A stretch of 5,647 nt of DNA from Balneolaceae bacterium (GCA_007134665.1 SLKH01000004.1:1-5647); one strand, 5' to 3'; counted from the stretch's first letter, positions 1-5,274 are shown. Notes: generated from the letters alone by a model not told the origin. Numbers and translations are program-made.

Positions 1-312
1 AAAGAGCATCATGAGAAAATCAACGAAATTCAGAGTATTTTTGTCTCGGTAAGCCTGACGGCCGCAACGAAAGACCAGGAGTCGTGGGGAGAACTGGAAG
101 AACACACAGAAAAATTTCTTTTCCTTACCGGCTGGCACCCGGATCATGTCGAGCAGGTTGCAGGAGCTCTGTTATATACCAAATATGATTTCTTTAAGCG
201 GTTTATCATGAGGTTGATCAGTAAAAGATCCGGAGGAGATGCGGATACGTCGCGTGATTATGAATATACCGACTGGGACCAGGTGAGGGAGATCGTGAAA
301 AAGCTGAAATAA
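1..312 (+). CDS. hemG: HemG-like flavodoxin-fold protoporphyrinogen oxidase, C-terminal part (5' end outside window)
   Basis: The reading frame is open from base 1 and ends at TAA 310-312, giving 103 residues. The C-terminal half follows the flavodoxin-type, menaquinone-dependent protoporphyrinogen IX dehydrogenase HemG closely. It has FLFLTGWHPDHV (about residues 40-51, compare E. coli FLMNSQWRPDRC), then VAGALLYTKYDFFKRFIM (compare IAGALRYPRYRWYDRFMI), then SGGDADTSRDYEYTDWDQV (compare SGGETDTRKEVVYTDWEQV). HemG oxidises protoporphyrinogen IX to protoporphyrin IX in haem synthesis, passing electrons from FMN to the quinone pool at the inner face of the membrane. The N-terminal FMN phosphate-binding loop lies upstream of the window and cannot be checked. 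A less specific flavodoxin-domain protein is the only serious alternative. No gene follows closely on this strand, so hemG ends its transcription unit here. Confidence 0.85.
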   Translation, partial: KEHHEKINEIQSIFVSVSLTAATKDQESWGELEEHTEKFLFLTGWHPDHVEQVAGALLYTKYDFFKRFIMRLISKRSGGDADTSRDYEYTDWDQVREIVKKLK

Positions 313-323
313 GTGGAAGAGTG

Positions 324-460
324 GACGAACAGATGAACCGACGAACAGACGAACCGATTAACCGAGTAAGTGGGTGAAAAGAGCGTTGTTGCGGAGTAAA
401 TACAGTTTATAAAGTACTTATTCGGTTGGACATTCGTCTGTTCATCTGTTCGTCGGTTTT
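324..460. repeat. Long imperfect inverted repeat with 16-nt tandem units downstream of hemG
   Basis: The left arm starts with two 16-nt tandem units (324-339 and 340-355) that differ at a single base (T/C), followed by a partial third unit. The right arm (418-454) is an inverted version. Bases 324-338 pair perfectly with 440-454 (15 bp), 346-353 pair with 433-440, and 360-370 pair with 418-427 with one mismatch. The right arm is followed by TTTT (457-460), so the plus-strand RNA could act as a hemG terminator. Equally, this may be one copy of a dispersed intergenic repeat family. No gene is seen between 313 and 660; the minus-strand reading frame across this repeat looks like an accident of the repeat sequence. 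Confidence 0.7.
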
Positions 461-660
461 CTTTGATTCCCGGGTTACTGCAAATACTGATCGAGAAAAT
501 ATTACAGACCGGGTATACTTCCTTTACAAAGATTGAGAGGCTCGAAATATACATTAGAGTAGAAAGTTTGAATCAATGATTTAATGAGAGCACAGTTTTT
601 GTTTGTATTATTATACAGGCATGAATCAGTCAGAAAATAATACCGTCATTGTAAGAATTA

Positions 661-757
661 GAAGCCAATTGGTAGGAGTGTTTCGATTCATTCGGAACTG
701 AGAAGATACCCTTTGAACTTGATTCCGTTTATGCGGACGTAAGGAACCATTGGCTTC
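661..757 (+). promoter_or_regulatory. TPP (THI-box) riboswitch aptamer
   Basis: All the strongly conserved blocks of the thiamin pyrophosphate aptamer appear in order. P1 is a perfect 9-bp helix (661-669 with 749-757). The P2 5' strand is AGGAGTG (674-680). P3 is 680-684 with 694-698. The TGAGA box is at 699-703, ACCCTT at 708-713, and TGAT at 720-723. P5 is TCCG/CGGA (724-727 with 734-737), and the CGTA box is at 738-741, followed by AGGAA. In this family the RNA binds TPP and shuts off thiamin synthesis or transport genes. The 3' strand of P1 contains GGCTT (752-756), which can also pair with AAGCC (784-788) in the left arm of the following terminator, a normal antiterminator arrangement. 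One oddity is a predicted A677-C710 mismatch within P2. The gene that follows is not a thiamin gene. Confidence 0.9.
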
Positions 758-783
758 GACCATACTTATTAAGAGAGAGAGTT

Positions 784-824
784 AAGCCTGAAACAGCTGG
801 AGAGTTTCAGGCTTTTCTTTTTTT
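784..824 (+). terminator. Intrinsic terminator of the TPP riboswitch
   Basis: An 11-bp perfect stem (784-794 with 804-814), a 9-nt loop (795-803) and a U-rich tail reading TTC then seven T (815-824) make a textbook rho-independent terminator. It lies 26 nt after the aptamer's P1 helix, so it fits as the expression platform: TPP binding holds P1 and frees the left arm to form the terminator. Nothing between here and 1025 looks like coding DNA. The short plus-strand frame at 837-965 (42 codons) has no recognisable content. Confidence 0.88.
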
Positions 825-949
825 ACTCATTCAGAAATGATCCGATTACAATTTTTGATCAGACCGTGCCACCAAGACATTTTTAGTGCTGATCTTATAT
901 GCAGAACCCGTTGCCGTACTGTAGGGATTTTACTTACAGAGTTCAAAAA

Positions 950-979
950 TTTGACACTACAATAAGTGTATAAATTTTG
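950..979 (+). promoter_or_regulatory. Candidate Bacteroidota-type promoter for the DUF2267 gene
   Basis: TTTG at 950-953 (within TTTGACA) is followed 17 nt later by TAAATTTTG (971-979). This is one base longer than the Bacteroidota -7 consensus TA-nn-TTTG. The ATG at 1026 lies about 46 nt downstream. It suggests that the DUF2267 gene is transcribed independently of the riboswitch upstream. A sigma70-type TTGACA (951-956) with TATAAA (969-974) is also present, but the 12-nt spacing is too short. Confidence 0.35.
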
Positions 980-1025
980 ATTAGAATAAAAATTACAAAG
1001 AGCGATCAGGAATACGAATACCGTC

Positions 1026-1544
1026 ATGAATAAAGCGATTGATATTAGAAAACAGGTGAGAGAAGATTATACCTGGATAACCGATGTAGCTGAAAAAGTG
1101 GGTGCTCCGGGTAATCCGGAAGTTGGGATCAAGGTCCTGAAAGGAGTCCTTCATGTGATCCGGGATATGCTGAATATGGAAGAAGTTTTTACTTTATCCA
1201 GGCATCTTCCAGTGATGATCAGGGGGATCTATTTTGAAGGGTATAACCCGTACGAAGGATCGGTTATGATGTATAACCGGGAATTTCTGAACCGTTTCAG
1301 AAAACGTATGGGCCCAAGGAATGGGGATTATTTTGAGGATTACCTGAGGAGGAATGAAGAGGAACTTATTAATAATGAAGAATTTTTAAGCCGGATCAAT
1401 GGAAAAATTGAACTTGATGAAAACATTGAACCGGAAGAGGCATTCCTTGCCGTAATAGAAGTAATTCAAAAAAATAACTCATCAAACAAATTGGAGAATT
1501 TCAAGTATAAGATCCCTCAAAACGTTCATCATTTAATGGCGTGA
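1026..1544 (+). CDS. DUF2267 domain protein
   Basis: This 172-residue soluble, acidic protein has the DUF2267 pattern. There is a helical N-terminal half with GIKVLKGVLHVIRDML (about residues 34-49) and the hallmark LPVMIRGIYFEGYNP (about residues 61-75), with a second helical stretch ending EEAFLAVIEVI at about residues 137-147. The molecular role of DUF2267 proteins is not established, so no function is assigned. No signal peptide or membrane segment is visible. ATG 1026 is the first start and fits the family N-terminus; the upstream Shine-Dalgarno is weak, as is common in Bacteroidota. Its TGA (1542-1544) overlaps the 3' end of the opposing exporter gene by 12 bp. It lies downstream of a TPP riboswitch and terminator but is 200 nt away and probably has its own promoter. 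Confidence 0.85.
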   Translation: MNKAIDIRKQVREDYTWITDVAEKVGAPGNPEVGIKVLKGVLHVIRDMLNMEEVFTLSRHLPVMIRGIYFEGYNPYEGSVMMYNREFLNRFRKRMGPRNGDYFEDYLRRNEEELINNEEFLSRINGKIELDENIEPEEAFLAVIEVIQKNNSSNKLENFKYKIPQNVHHLMA

Positions 1545-2417
1545 ATTGTGATTGATCGAATTTACGCTAAGTGCAGTCACTGTTACTATTATTAGTCCCA
1601 TACCGAAGATTTGTAGGGCAACCAGGCTTTCATCTAAAACCATAACGCCAAATAGCACTGCGGTTACCGGCTCTATCATTGCTACAATAGATGCTACTGC
1701 CGGTGCTGTATGCTTCAGCCCGACGATATAAAAAATGAACGACAATCCGGCGCCAAGAACGCCTAACACCACGAACAGTGGCCAACTCGGTGTTGTTAGC
1801 ACCGCCGCAGTCTGATCGGCATCGCCCAGGAAGATGAGTATGGAGGCGAGTATCGCAAATGCTATCACTAAAATTGCCTGTGGACTGCCGTGTGGTGCCG
1901 CATACTTGAAGCCAAAAATGAATACCGCATAGGACAGGCCGGAAAGCAGCCCGGCACCGGCGGCGATCGGCGTGACATCACCCGATCCAATCTCGTAAAT
2001 GCCTGTAAGCAGCACTACGCCAAGCATTACCATCGCAATCGCGGCCCACTTGAACAGAGTGGGTTGTTCGAGCTTGAGTGTGAAGGACACGAGATAGACG
2101 AACACCGGTGCGCAGTACATCAGAGTCGCAGCAACTGCGACACTGCCCTCTGCAATGCTTATGAAATAAAATGCGAAGTTGCCAGCTACACCCACACCTG
2201 CGATCACCGACCAGAACCATAATCGGCTACTTGCCAAACCGCTGCCACGCGGACGCAACACCAGCCAGACGAGAACGAACAAAAACCCGATCGCGCCCCG
2301 ATAGAACGATACCACAACAGGATCCCAGCCCCGGGCTGTGAGAATGCCGCCGATCCCGCCCGATAGTCCCCAGCATAGCGCTGCTAATGCTACGAACACA
2401 GTACTCACATTTTTCAT
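1533..2417 (-). CDS. EamA/DMT family transporter (10-helix exporter)
   Basis: The 294-residue product has the family's usual length and two tandem EamA repeats (about residues 5-137 and 150-286), each with about five hydrophobic helices. N-terminal marks are ALCWGLSGGIGG and the W-D-P-vvvSFYRG segment. The second repeat has the typical FYIVGLKHTAPAVASIVAMI followed by EPVTAVLFGVMVLDE (about residues 229-264). EamA proteins sit in the inner membrane and commonly export amino acids or other metabolites; the substrate cannot be read from the sequence. ATG 2417 gives a full-length first helix, and no Shine-Dalgarno is obvious. The gene is clearly richer in G+C than the flanking DNA. It is convergent with DUF2267, sharing 12 bp at the 3' ends, so no terminator lies between them. 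Confidence 0.93.
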   Translation of the reverse strand: MKNVSTVFVALAALCWGLSGGIGGILTARGWDPVVVSFYRGAIGFLFVLVWLVLRPRGSGLASSRLWFWSVIAGVGVAGNFAFYFISIAEGSVAVAATLMYCAPVFVYLVSFTLKLEQPTLFKWAAIAMVMLGVVLLTGIYEIGSGDVTPIAAGAGLLSGLSYAVFIFGFKYAAPHGSPQAILVIAFAILASILIFLGDADQTAAVLTTPSWPLFVVLGVLGAGLSFIFYIVGLKHTAPAVASIVAMIEPVTAVLFGVMVLDESLVALQIFGMGLIIVTVTALSVNSINHNSRH

Positions 2418-2474
2418 TTATAGTTACTTTGTTTGATGAAATTAACCTCATCGATTGTGGTGATATCCGTACAA

Positions 2475-2493
2475 TTTTGCCCGAAGGGCAAAA
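2475..2493. repeat. Perfect short hairpin upstream of the exporter gene
   Basis: TTTTGCCC (2475-2482) and GGGCAAAA (2486-2493) flank a GAA loop, and the right side runs on in an A tract to 2495. The element has terminator-like symmetry. On the minus strand it has a T-rich 3' side, so it could stop leftward transcription arriving from the higBA side before the exporter gene. A run of T (2507-2512) lies slightly further right. The function is inferred only from structure. Confidence 0.4.
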
Positions 2494-2805
2494 AAGGGCT
2501 ATCGGCTTTTTTGGGTTTAAATAAAATTTGGCAGTCTTTCGTTGGCGCGATTTTTTAGTTTGTTCGTACCTAATACTTTTATCATGGAATAGCAGAAATT
2601 TCTTTACAGAAAACTGCCAGATTTAATGTGAGCGAACGATACAACTGATTGATGAAAAATCCGCTTGCGGATGGCCGATATTCTAGCCCCGAATTTCAAT
2701 CCGGGGTCAAGATTGGCGATGTTTCGACAAGTGCGGTATGGCACGGACGATCTGCCCGGTGGATCGGATGGGTTCGATGCTCACACAATCCGGTCAAAAT
2801 ATCGG
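2494..2805. other. Stretch between the exporter gene and higA without a confident gene
   Basis: The left half (to about 2640) is A+T-rich and without recognisable signals. The right half (about 2650-2819) is noticeably richer in G+C. It holds a small hairpin, ATCCGC/GCGGAT (2659-2664 with 2667-2672), and a short plus-strand frame ATG 2652 to TAG 2817-2819. That frame gives 55 residues (MKNPLADGRYSS at its start, VKISVMPE at its end) and overlaps the higA 3' end by 14 bp. I do not recognise this peptide, and no Shine-Dalgarno precedes it. It may be a remnant of a lost gene or chance. Confidence 0.4.
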
Positions 2806-3096
2806 TTATGCCTGAATAGTCTTAAGAGGTTTGACATGTCTGCTTGGACGATTTGATGATAAATCATGCATAGACTGCAAATTCAGCCAAAATTCAGGAG
2901 AAGTATCGAAAGCGTCAGATAGCAGCCATGCCGTATCCGGAGAAATTCCTCTTTTGCCCCTTACAATTTCGTTAACCCGTTGAATGGGTATATCCAAATG
3001 ATCCGCCAACTCTTTTTGGGTTAGCCCCATCGGCTCAAGAAATTCTTTCAGCAATATTGTGCCGGGATGTGTGGTTACTCTGTTTTCTGGAATCAT
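2806..3096 (-). CDS. higA: HigA-family antitoxin (XRE helix-turn-helix)
   Basis: This 96-residue antitoxin of the HigA/VapI addiction-module family neutralises HigB and normally represses its own operon by binding DNA. The N-terminus has the family's HPGTILLKEFLEPMGLT (residues 10-26). The XRE helix-turn-helix follows: LTQKELADHLDI (25-36), then IQRVNEIVRGKRGISPDTAW (38-57) as the recognition-helix region, then the typical LLSDAFDTSPEFWLNLQ (58-74). All expected blocks are present and the length is normal, so it looks intact. It begins 19 bp after the higB stop codon on the same strand and has one of the few clear Shine-Dalgarno sites in the window. That suits an antitoxin that must be made in excess. 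Confidence 0.95.
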   Translation of the reverse strand: MIPENRVTTHPGTILLKEFLEPMGLTQKELADHLDIPIQRVNEIVRGKRGISPDTAWLLSDAFDTSPEFWLNLQSMHDLSSNRPSRHVKPLKTIQA

Positions 3097-3102
3097 GATG
3101 AT

Positions 3103-3108
3103 TCACCT
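3103..3108 (-). promoter_or_regulatory. Ribosome binding site of higA
   Basis: On the minus strand AGGTGA lies 6 nt upstream of the higA ATG (3096-3094), inside the 19-bp higB-higA gap. It fixes the higA start. It also gives the antitoxin a stronger translation signal than the toxin. Confidence 0.75.
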
Positions 3109-3115
3109 GTTCTGT

Positions 3116-3409
3116 TTATAAATGATAATCAACAATCTTTACATCATTGGCACTGGAATCCTGCCAGCGGAATACGATTCTCCATTGGGCGTTGATTCGG
3201 ATGCTATGAAAATCTTTGTAATCACCCCGCAATGCTTCCAACCTATTGCCGGGCGGTGATCTCAAATCATTAAGCGAAGTGGCAGCATTCAGTATATCCA
3301 GTTTATAGGTGGCGGATTCAAGAATTTGGGTCGGGAGTTTCCTGACCTTGCTGCTTGAAATGCCATGAAACAAGTCTGACGTTGCTTTATCTCCAAATGA
3401 TTTGATCAT
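3116..3409 (-). CDS. higB: HigB-family toxin (RelE/ParE fold)
   Basis: This 97-residue toxin is of the HigB/RelE superfamily, whose members cleave mRNA at the ribosome. The family pattern is complete. The N-terminus is MIKSFGDKATSDLF (1-14), then SSKVRKLP (19-26), then LEALRGDYKDFHSIRINAQW (57-76), with the WRIVFRW core strand (76-82) and DVKIVDYH (89-96) at the end. I chose ATG 3409 rather than the upstream in-frame ATG 3478. Family members start at MIKSF, and the extra 23 residues have no counterpart; the Shine-Dalgarno is weak at both. The toxin-first order, 19-bp gap and shared strand with higA are the classical higBA layout. The two genes should be co-transcribed from a promoter to the right of 3409 and repressed by HigA. 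Confidence 0.93.
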   Translation of the reverse strand: MIKSFGDKATSDLFHGISSSKVRKLPTQILESATYKLDILNAATSLNDLRSPPGNRLEALRGDYKDFHSIRINAQWRIVFRWQDSSANDVKIVDYHL

Positions 3410-3482
3410 TTTCCAACTTAATGGATTAACGGCATCCATGCAATGAAATTGTTTTGTGTGGGCATAACGGCTCAGCATATAA

Positions 3483-3576
3483 GCGGTTTTGCCATTTGAA
3501 GTCTATAAAGTGGTAAAAACTCGGAATTTCTACAACGGCAATGGCTTTAATTCAGACCAATAGTGGCAAAATCCGC
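3483..3576. repeat. Imperfect inverted repeat upstream of higB, next to the intron start
   Basis: GCGGTTTTGCCA (3483-3494) is matched by TGGCAAAATCCGC (3564-3576), one base longer, in reverse complement. The inner arms (GAAGTCT near 3498, CAGACC near 3554) extend the symmetry weakly. It lies between the higB start and the group II intron 5' end at about 3590. It could be an operator region for higBA, a stem-loop used as a landing site by the intron, or neither. Confidence 0.4.
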
Positions 3577-3589
3577 TTGAAATGCTGGT

Positions 3590-4012
3590 GTGTGCCCGGC
3601 ATGGGTGCCTTGGCTTACAGGAATGTAAGCCAATAATCTTGAGGGTGAAAGTCCCTTACAGGCCCCGCTGGAGAGCGGTAAACTATTAGTCCCGCCAGGC
3701 GGGACAAGGGCATTGCGGGTAACCGAAAGTCTGAAGGAAACGAGACTGCAAACTCCGGTATCCCGACCACTCGGGAGAACCGTATACGAGGCTTAATGAA
3801 CTGGATGAGTAAGCACCTCATTGCGACGTCCGAAACACCGTATGATGAGTGTTCATGAAGTAGATACGGCAGGCATTGGAGGAAAGAAGGCACTCTTACC
3901 CGGGCCTGTCCCGTACAAACATGTCGGGGCTCCGCCAGATAGGGGTAAAATGGGCAGCAGAGCAGCCCTGCCAGCCATCTCGGAGCAGAGCAACGAGACG
4001 AGAATAAAGATA
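3590..4012 (+). mobile_element. Group II intron, 5' ribozyme fragment (no reverse transcriptase, no domain V/VI)
   Basis: The fragment starts GTGTGCCCGGCATGGGTGCC, which fits the GUGYG intron 5' consensus. It continues with a 9-bp hairpin (3610-3618 with 3625-3633) and the very typical GAGGGTGAAAGTCCCTT (3641-3657). Further stems lie at 3664-3678, 3689-3705 and 3761-3776 (TCCCGA/TCGGGA), followed by CCGAAAGTCTGAAGGAA (3723-3739) and the structured stretch up to GAGCAACGAGACGAG (about 3989-4003). These correspond to domain I and possibly the next domains of a self-splicing retroelement. The usual downstream maturase/reverse transcriptase ORF is absent, and so is the catalytic domain V hairpin: within a few bases the sequence becomes the 3' end of a VapC relic. 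It cannot splice on its own. The right boundary is approximate. The open frames within it on both strands are structural-RNA artefacts. Confidence 0.8.
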
Positions 4013-4020
4013 GGCTTTGT

Positions 4021-4433
4021 CTATATTTCTGTGATTGATATCTCTTTAACAGATTTAAAATCTTTGGTATTAAACGTAGCTACTTCGTGTACTCCATGTG
4101 CCAGGCCGATACTGATGATTTCAACATCGTGAACTTTCAATCCTTTTGGCTGATACCGGTTCATCAGATCGAGAAATATGGCCATTTACTCCTGTGTTGG
4201 AAACACAATATCGATACCCTGTATGATTTCTTCGACAATTTCCAAAGCCGTCTTATTGTTCAAATTATATCCTGAAGACTTGGTTGTGACAGCAAGGAAT
4301 TCAATCAGATTTTTAGGAGTGGTGACGAGTTGATAATTTTCTTGCTCCAATATCTTTCGGGCTCTCTTGAAAAATGCCGAATCCTCATCGATTCCATATA
4401 CAAGGTATTCGTATCAACAAGAACCTTACTCAT
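4021..4433 (-). pseudogene. VapC-like PIN-domain toxin, frameshifted and with an internal stop
   Basis: The start is MSKVLVDTN, the N-terminal PIN motif with the first catalytic Asp. A one-base loss near 4404-4407 moves the reading into the frame LVYGIDEDSAFFKRARKIL, which continues through TTPKNLIEFLAVTTKS (catalytic Glu) to FPTQE. An in-frame TAA at 4186-4188 interrupts it. The remaining 54 codons follow directly: MAIFLDLMNRYQPKG, then LKVHDVEIISIGLAH (third acidic residue), then ATFNTKDF (last acidic residue), ending at TAG 4023-4021. Joined, this would be a normal PIN ribonuclease of about 137 residues, the kind that cuts specific RNAs as the toxin of VapBC modules. The two lesions make a working toxin unlikely. 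Its 3' end abuts the group II intron fragment, which runs in the opposite direction. Confidence 0.85.
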
Positions 4434-4606
4434 AGGCTAAAGATCGCAGATTCTCTCCGTCCAGTTTCCTTTTTAATTTTTGAGGAACGAATATTTGGTG
4501 GGGATATCTTCGTTTTTCTCAAAGAAAAGAGGTATAGATACACTTTTTCCACCTCGGTATCGGACAGCTTGTCAATTTCTTTTTTAACCTTTTCTTTGGT
4601 AATCAT
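4426..4606 (-). pseudogene. Antitoxin partner of the VapC-like relic, probably frameshifted
   Basis: From ATG 4606 the frame reads MITKEKVKKEIDKLSDTEVE and KVYLYLFSLRK. This is a small helical N-terminus of the type found in short antitoxins that precede PIN toxins. Read straight, it stays open to TGA 4432-4430 (58 residues), overlapping the toxin ATG. A neighbouring frame, however, gives a far more family-like ending, KLKRKLDGENLRSLAYE, with TAA at 4428-4426. This is the usual AYE-stop that overlaps the toxin start. A one-base change in the A-rich tract near 4460-4475 therefore seems to have broken the original C-terminus, which normally binds the toxin. This is in line with the damage in the toxin gene. 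The antitoxin family name is uncertain. Confidence 0.6.
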
Positions 4607-4659
4607 AGGACCATGAATTAAATATCACCATTAATTTACTTAAGGAAGTGGAAAATTCA

Positions 4660-4706
4660 GAAGTATTGATGAACCATACTTCAGGTGGTTAACGGTTCGT
4701 TAACCA
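4660..4706 (-). terminator. Two stem-loops at the end of the phd-parE operon
   Basis: Reading leftward from parE, the first hairpin is TGGTTAAC/GTTAACCA (4686-4693 with 4699-4706, 5-nt loop); its right arm includes the parE stop codon (4700-4702). The second is GAAGTAT/ATACTTC (4660-4666 with 4676-4682, 9-nt loop), followed on the minus strand by a weak ATTTT tract. They could end phd-parE transcription or protect its 3' end. The U tract is poor, so termination is uncertain. Confidence 0.45.
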
Positions 4707-4999
4707 ACCTTGTGTGGATCGTCCGGTAACATCTGCCTCGTATGCCAGATGGTCAACATATCAATTTGATTGGTTTTCAATTCATAAACCAATCGATAAT
4801 TTCCATGGATAACCTCTCTGATTTCAGGACGTCTGAATTCCGGGATGATTCTGCCACGTTCTGGTTGATTACTTAATTTTTGGCACTGTTCAAAAACTCC
4901 ACGGGCCCATTTTACAGCAGTCGGAACATGATCAAGGGCAATGTAATCTGTGCACTCTTCAACGCGATCAAGAAACCGATCTGTAAAAATTATTTCCAT
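4700..4999 (-). CDS. ParE/RelE-family toxin
   Basis: This 99-residue toxin has the ParE-type layout. It starts MEIIFTDRF and continues with helices carrying AVKWARGVFEQCQKL (28-42). Then comes PERGRIIPEF (46-55), the core EIREVIHGNYRLVYEL (59-74), and a final strand MLTIWHTRQM (81-90). The P-x-x-G-R, IRE-x-I, YR-x-VY and xxH-xR positions typical of the family are all present, so it looks functional. ParE members poison DNA gyrase while RelE members cut mRNA; sequence alone does not decide which applies here. It starts inside the antitoxin gene: its ATG (4999-4997) and the antitoxin TAA (4992-4990) share 10 bp, indicating translational coupling. The stop codon lies in a hairpin. Confidence 0.93.
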   Translation of the reverse strand: MEIIFTDRFLDRVEECTDYIALDHVPTAVKWARGVFEQCQKLSNQPERGRIIPEFRRPEIREVIHGNYRLVYELKTNQIDMLTIWHTRQMLPDDPHKVG

Positions 5000-5274
5000 T
5001 TAGAGAGATGCTTTTCGATTCTTTCTTTAGCCTCTGCCATCGAGTGGGTTTTACCCTGTTCAACTTGTTGTTTGGCTTCAAGCAAGTCTTCAAGCATCTC
5101 CATTTTCTTGGTAAAACGCTCATACTCTGAAACATCCATCAATACAGCTGCACTTTTCCCATGCTGGGTAAGTATGATCGGTTGTTTATCTTTTTTGAGA
5201 CGCTTTACAAAATCCGCCGATTTTTTTCGAAACTCAGAAAGAGGTTCAATGTCTTTTGATATTGAAATATCCAT
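4990..5274 (-). CDS. Phd/YefM-family antitoxin
   Basis: This 94-residue antitoxin binds the adjacent ParE/RelE toxin with its C-terminal part and autorepresses the operon with its N-terminal Phd/YefM domain. The domain is clear in IEPLSEFRKKSADFVKRLKK (9-28), QPIILTQHGKSAAVLMDVSE (31-50) and the following YERF. The C-terminal tail (about 60-94) is charged and helical, as expected for the toxin-wrapping segment. ATG 5274 gives the usual family N-terminus. No well-spaced Shine-Dalgarno is present; an AGGAAA lies 17 nt upstream, too far to count. The gene order is antitoxin first and toxin second with a 10-bp overlap. It is the first gene of the operon, so the promoter should lie in 5275-5400. 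Confidence 0.94.
   Translation of the reverse strand: MDISISKDIEPLSEFRKKSADFVKRLKKDKQPIILTQHGKSAAVLMDVSEYERFTKKMEMLEDLLEAKQQVEQGKTHSMAEAKERIEKHLSKWK

Noticed and set aside
258..554. Minus-strand open frame of 98 codons
   Set aside because: It runs antisense over the hemG end and through the tandem/inverted repeat; its low-complexity segments come from the repeat and no domain is recognisable.
837..965. Plus-strand 42-codon frame after the riboswitch terminator, as a possible regulated leader peptide
   Set aside because: No Shine-Dalgarno, no recognisable content, and it covers the candidate promoter of the DUF2267 gene.
1890..2451. Several open frames on both strands over the exporter gene
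   Set aside because: They are shadows of the G+C-rich EamA gene, which has full-length family similarity.
3410..3478. N-terminal extension of HigB by 23 residues
   Set aside because: Family members begin at MIKSF; the extension has no counterpart and no better ribosome binding site.
3483..4012. CRISPR array or retron in the repeat-rich, structured region
   Set aside because: No regularly spaced identical repeats, no reverse transcriptase, and the conserved blocks match a group II intron instead.
3615..4132. Open frames of 92 and 103 codons on both strands in the intron region
   Set aside because: The DNA is group II intron RNA structure; such frames are often mis-annotated as hypothetical proteins.
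4087..4616. Plus-strand open frames opposite the VapBC relic
   Set aside because: The minus strand carries clear PIN-domain motifs; the plus frames are antisense shadows.
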